From Apricaphanius iberus (lineage: Eukaryota; Chordata; Actinopteri; Cyprinodontiformes; Aphaniidae), in the NCBI GenBank assembly GCA_028564705.1, contig JAPXFQ010001133.1, forward strand, positions 5,176,001-5,240,000: a stretch of DNA of 64,000 bases, written 5' to 3'. Positions 57,207-64,000 of the stretch are shown piece by piece (the stretch's first letter is position 1; the number at the start of each line of letters is the position of its first letter). Made by a program: the position numbers and the translations under genes. The notes under the pieces are model-generated. The model was not told the DNA's origin, searched no databases, and worked only from the letters and a program-made list of their open reading frames with translations.

Positions 57207-58308
57207 GCTCAACTAATCTCATAGTATTGACCTTTACATCATTGCAGTCAATTAAGGAAATCTGATAGAAAACAGATATGCACACCAATCCTAATCCTCA
57301 AAAATAATGGCAAGGTTAAAAACAGAGCTGTATTCTTTCGCTGCCACAAGGCTAACCATATCTCTTGCTTTAGAACCCATTTTATACAACATATGTATAT
57401 TTAAAGATACTTGTTAATTGGATACTTTTAATTGTCTTAGGTCTTGTTTTTTGTTTTTAGAAAAGAAAGTTCGTATTCTCCTTTAGAAGGAAAAATAAGT
57501 AAAAATGGTTTCCACAGTGATGGTTTAAATTCTTTGCAGTAATAAAATGTTTGAAAATATTTATACACCAGAGAACTACAGACAAGATTAGAGAAGCTCC
57601 TCTTCAAGGATATTAGTTGAAAATAATATGGAATAAGATTATGTAACAAACCTTTAGTTAGCTGAATCACGCCGGAAAGAAATTATTCTGTGTTACTTGT
57701 AGTATTACTTACATTAAAGGATATAAAATTGGAGGATTATACAAATTATACATTTTACACATTTTTTACCTGGGGATTTGTCTCTGAGACATTATGTTGC
57801 ACACATTAAGTCACTCCTAATTAGGAATTAAAGATACTAGCCAGGGATGGATTTGTTCAAGTGTACAGTTATAACTGACATACAGCTAAGTAATGAAGTA
57901 AGTGCTAGTAATGAAGAATTTCAGGATGCCGTTACAGTTTGACAGATAAATATTTTTTGTGTGTGTGGGTGGGTGTGTGGGGGACAAGATAGAGGATCTA
58001 CAAATGTTCCTTTTTGAAACCAACAGAGTCATGTGGGATTATTTTGCCTGACAAGCTGCATGGGCGTGGCAAAGTGCAGGAGCAAAGGAAGAAAGAATAT
58101 TCCCATCTCATCAGGAGAGTGTAATAGGAAATTGAATTTTATCTTAATTAATAATCCTGTTTTTTAAAATAAAGGTAATAGTTATTGCAGGTTACAAAAT
58201 TCTTCTTACTAACAGCAGTATTCACAGCCTGTGTCTCATGAATCTGTTAAGTCTCCCAAACTTTTTAAACCATTCTGTCAGACTGCTTTTTTTTTCTTCT
58301 TCTTGCAG
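57207..58308. other. AT-rich stretch without recognised repeats
   Basis: No gene or transposon signature was recognised. A short GT/G-rich run lies at 57957-57984. Confidence 0.45.
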
Positions 58309-58379
58309 TCAGTGACCCTAGAACATTTAAAGGCTGTAGTTTCTCTGCGGATGCCTACTGTGAATGCACTATGAGAAGA
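58309..58379 (+). other. Exon-like segment (weak candidate)
   Basis: A strong polypyrimidine tract (58287-58305) leads to a CAG acceptor at 58306-58308. After a 2-base phase the next 23 codons are open (SDPRTFKGCSFSADAYCECT, then MRR) and end at AGA followed by GTAATG, a permissible donor. Three Cys residues give it a protein-like look. A 71-bp exon would be normal, but chance acceptors with short open frames are frequent in AT-rich DNA and no neighbouring exon was found. I do not recognise the peptide. Confidence 0.15.
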
Positions 58380-61300
58380 GTAATGTGATTAGAGTCGGCT
58401 GTGTGATGTTTCACTTGGTTAGCACCCCACAGTCAGATGGGAAACATGTTATGAATATGAAATTCTGCTTAGGAGGTTTACTGCCATGAGTTTCATTGCA
58501 CTGGAATGCATGAGCTTTGGACTATCCATGATCCTCACCCTTATTCAACTGAAGGATTAGTCATAAAATCGCCGGCCCAGTTTAACCCCTCCAAAAACAA
58601 TCCCCAGCTGCCCCACCCATGTCTTGGGGACTGTGGTTCTAACCCTAACACTACCCAGAGGAGCTAGTTTCTACTTGCAATGTATTTGCAAAAAAAAGCG
58701 TAAGGACCAATTTATTTAAAATGTATTCAGCGCACCAGGGCAGGTTCTTTTATTTTGATGTCCAACCAAGAAATACATGCTGAGAATCTTCTGAAGCTAT
58801 CAGATTATGTTGATTCATAGACATTTTGACCTCAGTCTGGGAAAAAAAAAGATGAACAATATGAGTGCACGAAGGAAACAGCACAAAATGTAAAAAAAAA
58901 TCTAATAAAATAGATTAAAAAAAACAGCTAAAAATAACAGCTAATGCTACCTATTTACTTGGTTTTCTTTGTTGGTGAGAGTTTAGGAATCTTGAATTGT
59001 TTATCATTCCTGACTGAGTTTCTGCTATTTGTGTGTGTTTCTGACTTTGCAGTGCAGTATAGATGAGATTGCCACAAAAGACGAGACTAGTAGTGTCAGA
59101 TTATCAATTTGGTATCTAAGGTAGAATATTATAAAGTGGAGAGAAAGAAAATAACTTAATTGTCTGATACATTGCTCTCCATAACAATTAGCAGTTTACA
59201 TTTTTGCATGTTGAATATATTTTATCTTCTTCAAAGTTAGGCTAGTCTGTGTTTTACCTGTAATAAACAATGTGAAGTTCAAATTTTACAGATTAAATGG
59301 TCATTTTGATAAATGAATAATTTATTTTATGCATTGTTTGACAATTTACTAGTAGGTTTACCATTTTTAACATTACCAGTACATATTTAGAATATGTTAT
59401 TTTAGTGAGTTTATTGATTGGACCACTGTAGCATGCTCTGTTTTTGTCATGTCCTAACACACTAGGCTGACTAAGTGAATATTTGTTTGAAAGGCATTTA
59501 AAACAAAAGTTGGAGAGGCTGTCTCCTTATTGAAAATGGTTTAGTGATTAGACAGTTAATTCTTTTTGTTTTTGTTTTTCTGAAGGACCTCCTTACTTTC
59601 AGCATTCGCTGCTGCATAGGTTTTAAAAAGGTTTTTCCTTTTCCTTTCCCTGGCCATCCTTCAGCAATGCTACCATAATGGGTATCACCGTATAGAAGGT
59701 TTCTGGATCACTTCGATCTGTTGTCAGCAGCACAGTAGAAATGAGGGATGTTTGCGTGCATATCTCGGCAAGTGCAATAAATAGCAATTGTTTTACTGAT
59801 CACTGCGAGCTGAACATAGCAAAACTCTCACTTTCGTTGTTTTTGTAAACTCTTGTTTTCCTTCTCTTTTTTTACTGTTACATGCCTGGGCTTCTAATTA
59901 ACAATGCAACAAAAACATTTTGCTTTTAAACTGCATCTTAACATGACAGCATACACTTCCCTCATTTCCACAGTAACCAGCCAATCTGTACAATTTGGAG
60001 ATGTTTGTACTTCTCAAATGCTAATATTTCAACGCCACAGGAAAGCAGTTTTAAAAAAATTGACAAAGAGAATAATCAGGAGGGAATAACAGTGATGGAG
60101 GAATCCAGGTGATCTGACAGGAATTGGGGAGACATGTAAGCGATAAGTATTTATTTTAGGCCGGTGGTTTTTCAGGAATTATTTTTGAATTGAAGAAGTG
60201 ACAGGTCTTACTTAGAAGATGGATGGCGAATCACTTGGAAGAGGCAAGCAGGAAAACAGTGGCTAAGATTGGCTGGTTGACGCGGTGATTGATCCGGTGT
60301 CTCCTTACTGCAGATGAACTAGCAGTAGAGGGTGGGCAGGCAGGAGATTGGCAAAAGTGGTTTGGCAGTGAGTATGTTTGACATTTTCACGAAGGAAAGT
60401 AGAAGCTGACCAGAGTTAAGGAGGAAGAGGACTAAGTACAGGGAATTGCAATGAAGAATTGAGGACGTGGAGGGAAAAAGTCCTGCAACAGAAACCTATG
60501 AGGAGGACAAAAAGGTAAACTTTTTGACAAAGTAAAACTTCAGGCTTGAAGGCTGATCCAAAGAACCATCTGGCATCAGCTTCCACCTCTTCTTATTCTT
60601 CTTTTTTGAATGGCAGGTGGCATCTAACTATTCTCTGCCACCAACTGTACTGAAGTGTGCGTCAGAAGAATAAGAGTTTCACTGATGATACTGAAAATTT
60701 ATCTGAACATGTTATAACTTTTTTTATTATGCTTTTTTTTTATCCATTCTAAACTAAAAGAAATGTCCACTGTATACACAGACAAATGATCAGGAGTTCT
60801 TTCCTTTGAAAATACAGTATTCCATAATTGTGGTATAACAAAGAAAAAACCTGTTCTTCCCTTTTCTGTTTCATTTCTCCTATCTTTATAAATTTGTAGA
60901 AATGACATAAGAAGATCTATCGTCGGTAATTTTGTCCCACTTATTTTCTCCCCTACTATTTTTCATTTTCTCGTGAATAATAAAATCAGCAACATTTTTT
61001 TAAAAACATCCAAATTGGGTTAACAGTATACAGAAAAGTGTTTAAACCTGTACCTTGACAAGAATTTGTAGCCCTCTTGCCTACTACCCTTCCGCTTTCC
61101 AAATACTATTTCACTTCTTTCTTTTTACATTTTTTCACAATGGATAAAGTGCTCTTCAATAGGGTTTGCATCAGCCTCAGAGAACGGTATCTCTTTTGAG
61201 CAGAATGAGGCTGACTGGACACAGTTAGTGTATTTACTGCCAGTCAAAAACATGCCCATGCATCCAGCACACAGCAAAGAATCCTAACAAAAGAAAAAAC

Positions 61301-64000
61301 ATCATGCCCTCTTCAGGAAGTTTGCACAGTTCTGTGAGATTTTTAATTAATTTTCTGTGAGACATTTTGGTTGAAATACCACAGAGACAAAGTTCAACAG
61401 CTTCCTATTCAGCCTTGGATTAACACCTTTTTTCAGGGCAGTTGATTTCAGGCTGTGGAATAACCCACTTGATTCCCCTCTTCTCCTGTATTGAGCAAGG
61501 TCAGATTGGTAATACCAAGTATATCTTAAAATATATTACTACCATATGAAAATAGTATGTGTTATACTGCTGTCAGAGCTATACCCAAGATCAAAATCCA
61601 TCATAAGGCCCTCTTTTTTGTTTCATTTTCAATATATGTTATTGTTGGTCAAATTCACATTTTGTCATATACCGTTTTTTCAATGGGATTTACTATAGTG
61701 ATAATATTTACTAAATGCCATTCTTTTTTCTCTTTTTTTGGCTATGAGATCAATAGATTGTTGGATCGTTTGGGTCTCAGCAACACAGTTTTGAAGTGAT
61801 GGGACTGACAATGTTGTCCCATCAATGCTGTTTAGATGCACAATGGAATGTATGTTATCAAATGATGGTATAAAGGAGGTAAGATGCATTGCTACTTTTG
61901 AGTTCCACTTATTTCATGGTTTATGAGTTGTTTTGAAATGTACTTTATTTCGGAAAAATACCAAATCTTCTTATTATTATTGAATCTTTTTATTATCTTA
62001 TTATTATTATTTCTTTTTAGATATCAGTTTCCTCCCATCTAAAATTAATATTTTAGAATATTTCAAATATAATTCTAAAATGACTAGGCCTATGGATCAG
62101 TTGTTCTTGCTTTGTAGAATAATGCCTATGTACCAATGTTTAAGAAATCCACATTACACCTGTTTTGGCATATCCTAACAAATTGACCAGACTTTTATGG
62201 GCAATGAGGAAATACACATGGTTGAATGCCAGAAAGTTTGGTCCACCTGAATAAACTTACAAAAGCACTCAACAAAATTATGCTGTTTGCTTCACTACAA
62301 TTTTTTATTTTTTTCTGCCTTTGAGTCAGGGTTTGAAATAGTGAATCATAATAATTTGTAAGGTATAACCTGCCAGCAAAACAAAGAAAATAAATACATT
62401 TTAAAACTAGATTGTAATTATTCAGTCAATATCAGGACAATAAACTGTTAATAAGTTGTTTACCTTAGCAAACACAATCACCCAGGAGAAAGTAAAAAAA
62501 AGGACCAAAAAAAAGCCCATAGAAGTATAAAGATTCTTTCCCCTGTTCCCTTCATTTTGATTTCTTCATTCCCATTGTGAAACATTCTTGTCTTTGTCCT
62601 TATATGCCAGATTTGGAGGACTGATGGGAGACATAAGGACCTTGCAATGTTGTTTGAACAGTTCATATTGTTTATGACCACTCTTGTAAAAGATTTCTAA
62701 TTGCCAGAGGCAGTTAATTTTTAAAATGGTAAGACAAGAATGAAATATAAAAATGCTGTTTGCAGTTGTTGAACAGAAAGGCAATAAGGTGAGGAAATGG
62801 CCAAGGATGGGGAAGAACCAGTAAGTGGTTTTAAGACACAATGATGTACAGCTCGAAACACAGAAGGATTGCAGAGTTTAGAATGAAATGTTTGTCTGAG
62901 AGAGACAGAGCATTAGGGGTTGTGAGGTCAACTCCTGAGCATATCCATTTCACAGTATTTTCCTCGAATCTCCCTCTGGATATTACTTCTCTCCCCCTTC
63001 AAGCGATTATCCCTCCATTTGCCATTATATATGTGTCAAAACCTTCACGTACACACATACTTACTGTATATGTGCACTCTCAACAGAAGGGAGAGAACCA
63101 CCAGCTTCTTGTGACAGCCATTAAAGGGATGAAGAGCTTGTAAAGGACATTTGACTGGTGATATAGAAATGGTCAGTGTGTATTGTAAAATAGTGATTAG
63201 GAAACTGGAATTGGGTGCAGATAGCACCACACTATTATCTAGGATGGCCAATAGATTTAACCATGCTTCATACAACTGATGGCAGCACTGGGATGTTGTT
63301 TTTTTTTTACATACTTGTATTTGCTGGCTTGCTTTGTGGAATTTGATGGAATATCTGGAATGAAAGAGAGCTGATAACACTTGCAATAGAGGTCCTCAGA
63401 TAAAATCAAACTAACATAATTCTATTAGGATGAAGGCCTCTTCACCTTCAGTTCACTAGAGTATCTGTTGAATTAAACCCGGCAGGAAAATATTCATTTA
63501 GAATAAACATGTTGCGAGACAAGTAAACAGAAAACAAAGGAAAGGTTATGGTCTATTTGCTTCTTGAGTATTAAACTTGGCCCTTGTTATTATTAGCCCT
63601 AAAAGCAAATTATTATTTTCTTATTAATAAATAAGAAAATGCATACAATGTAAGATTGAGAAGAATTAAGGTTGAGATTGATGACAAAAAAACAGCCAAT
63701 CTGTTTTTGGTTAATGTACTATATGCCTACAATTGCTAGTGTTCTAAAATAAAAAAAATATATACATTTTTTTCTGTCATGACTTAAGTGCTTTTAGTTT
63801 TTAGACTTCATGTTTTCACTTTTTGTTGCATTTGACTGGCTGTTATTGTTCTATCTGACCACAAGATAAATCTGAAGCAGTCAGTAGCTCCCATTTCCCC
63901 AAACTGCCATGTGAGATGGTTGTTTAAATGACTATCTTACATGAATTGACAGAGCAATGATTTATGAGGCTCAAATGGCAAAAGAGTGGATTCGGGGAGC
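58380..64000. other. Repeat-poor non-coding DNA to window end
   Basis: About 5.6 kb without recognisable transposons, RNA genes or exons. The plus strand is purine-rich at about 60100-60500. The composition is uniform and AT-rich. Open frames (e.g. 62841-63143, 63045-63386) overlap on opposite strands and carry no motifs. It could be intron or intergenic DNA of a host gene and could contain conserved regulatory elements that need comparison to detect. Confidence 0.45.

Overview
The window reads as non-coding nuclear DNA of a ray-finned fish, most likely a percomorph-type teleost. No host protein-coding exon could be established. The evidence for a teleost is the repeat content: fish-type Tc1/mariner, hAT, PIF/Harbinger and piggyBac remnants, an RTE-type LINE, teleost tRNA-derived SINEs and several long microsatellites. 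The DNA is AT-rich with short ORFs only, and every recognisable coding remnant belongs to a transposable element and carries stops, frameshifts or truncations. Species and chromosome cannot be inferred.

Layout. 1-3153 is a very GC-rich, G-skewed segment that I read as the 3' part of a poly(A)-type retrotransposon. A short relative, inverted, internally deleted and flanked by a 13-bp target-site duplication, lies at 9707-10008. 3271-4556 and 33597-34245 are two copies of a CpG-rich, LTR-like repeat. 4580-5075 is a dead RTE reverse transcriptase on the minus strand. 11.6-13.1 kb holds a PIF/Harbinger element and a second TIR element directly abutting it. 15.4-19.3 kb is a cluster of four DNA transposons: piggyBac with TTAA sites, two Tc1/mariner-like pieces, and a hAT that keeps only its BED zinc-finger exon. 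23.0-23.7 kb is a 5' Tc1 fragment; 24.4 and 56.3 kb carry two copies of one LINE reverse-transcriptase C-terminus; 25.9-26.9 kb is a hAT-like element with a perfect 8-bp duplication. 30.9-31.4 kb is a TIR element. 32.6-42.4 kb is a mosaic of LINE tails, SINEs, MITE ends and a 131-bp GATA array. 44.5-53.5 kb is sparser. 55.1-57.1 kb is a nested insertion: a hAT-like element splits an old LINE copy and itself contains a MITE and a LINE fragment. 57.2-64 kb shows almost no recognisable repeat and is the best place to look for host regulatory DNA or missed exons.

Functioning together. No operon-like or pathway relationship exists between features; the relationships are insertion order and nesting. 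No undescribed biological system could be demonstrated. The most informative points are the GC-rich retroelement with its inverted deletion copy and possible 3' transduction, the abutting elements at 12.42 kb, the solitary BED-finger exon, and the nested insertion at 55-57 kb. Family names rest on recalled similarity to common fish repeats and on translated motifs, not on searches.
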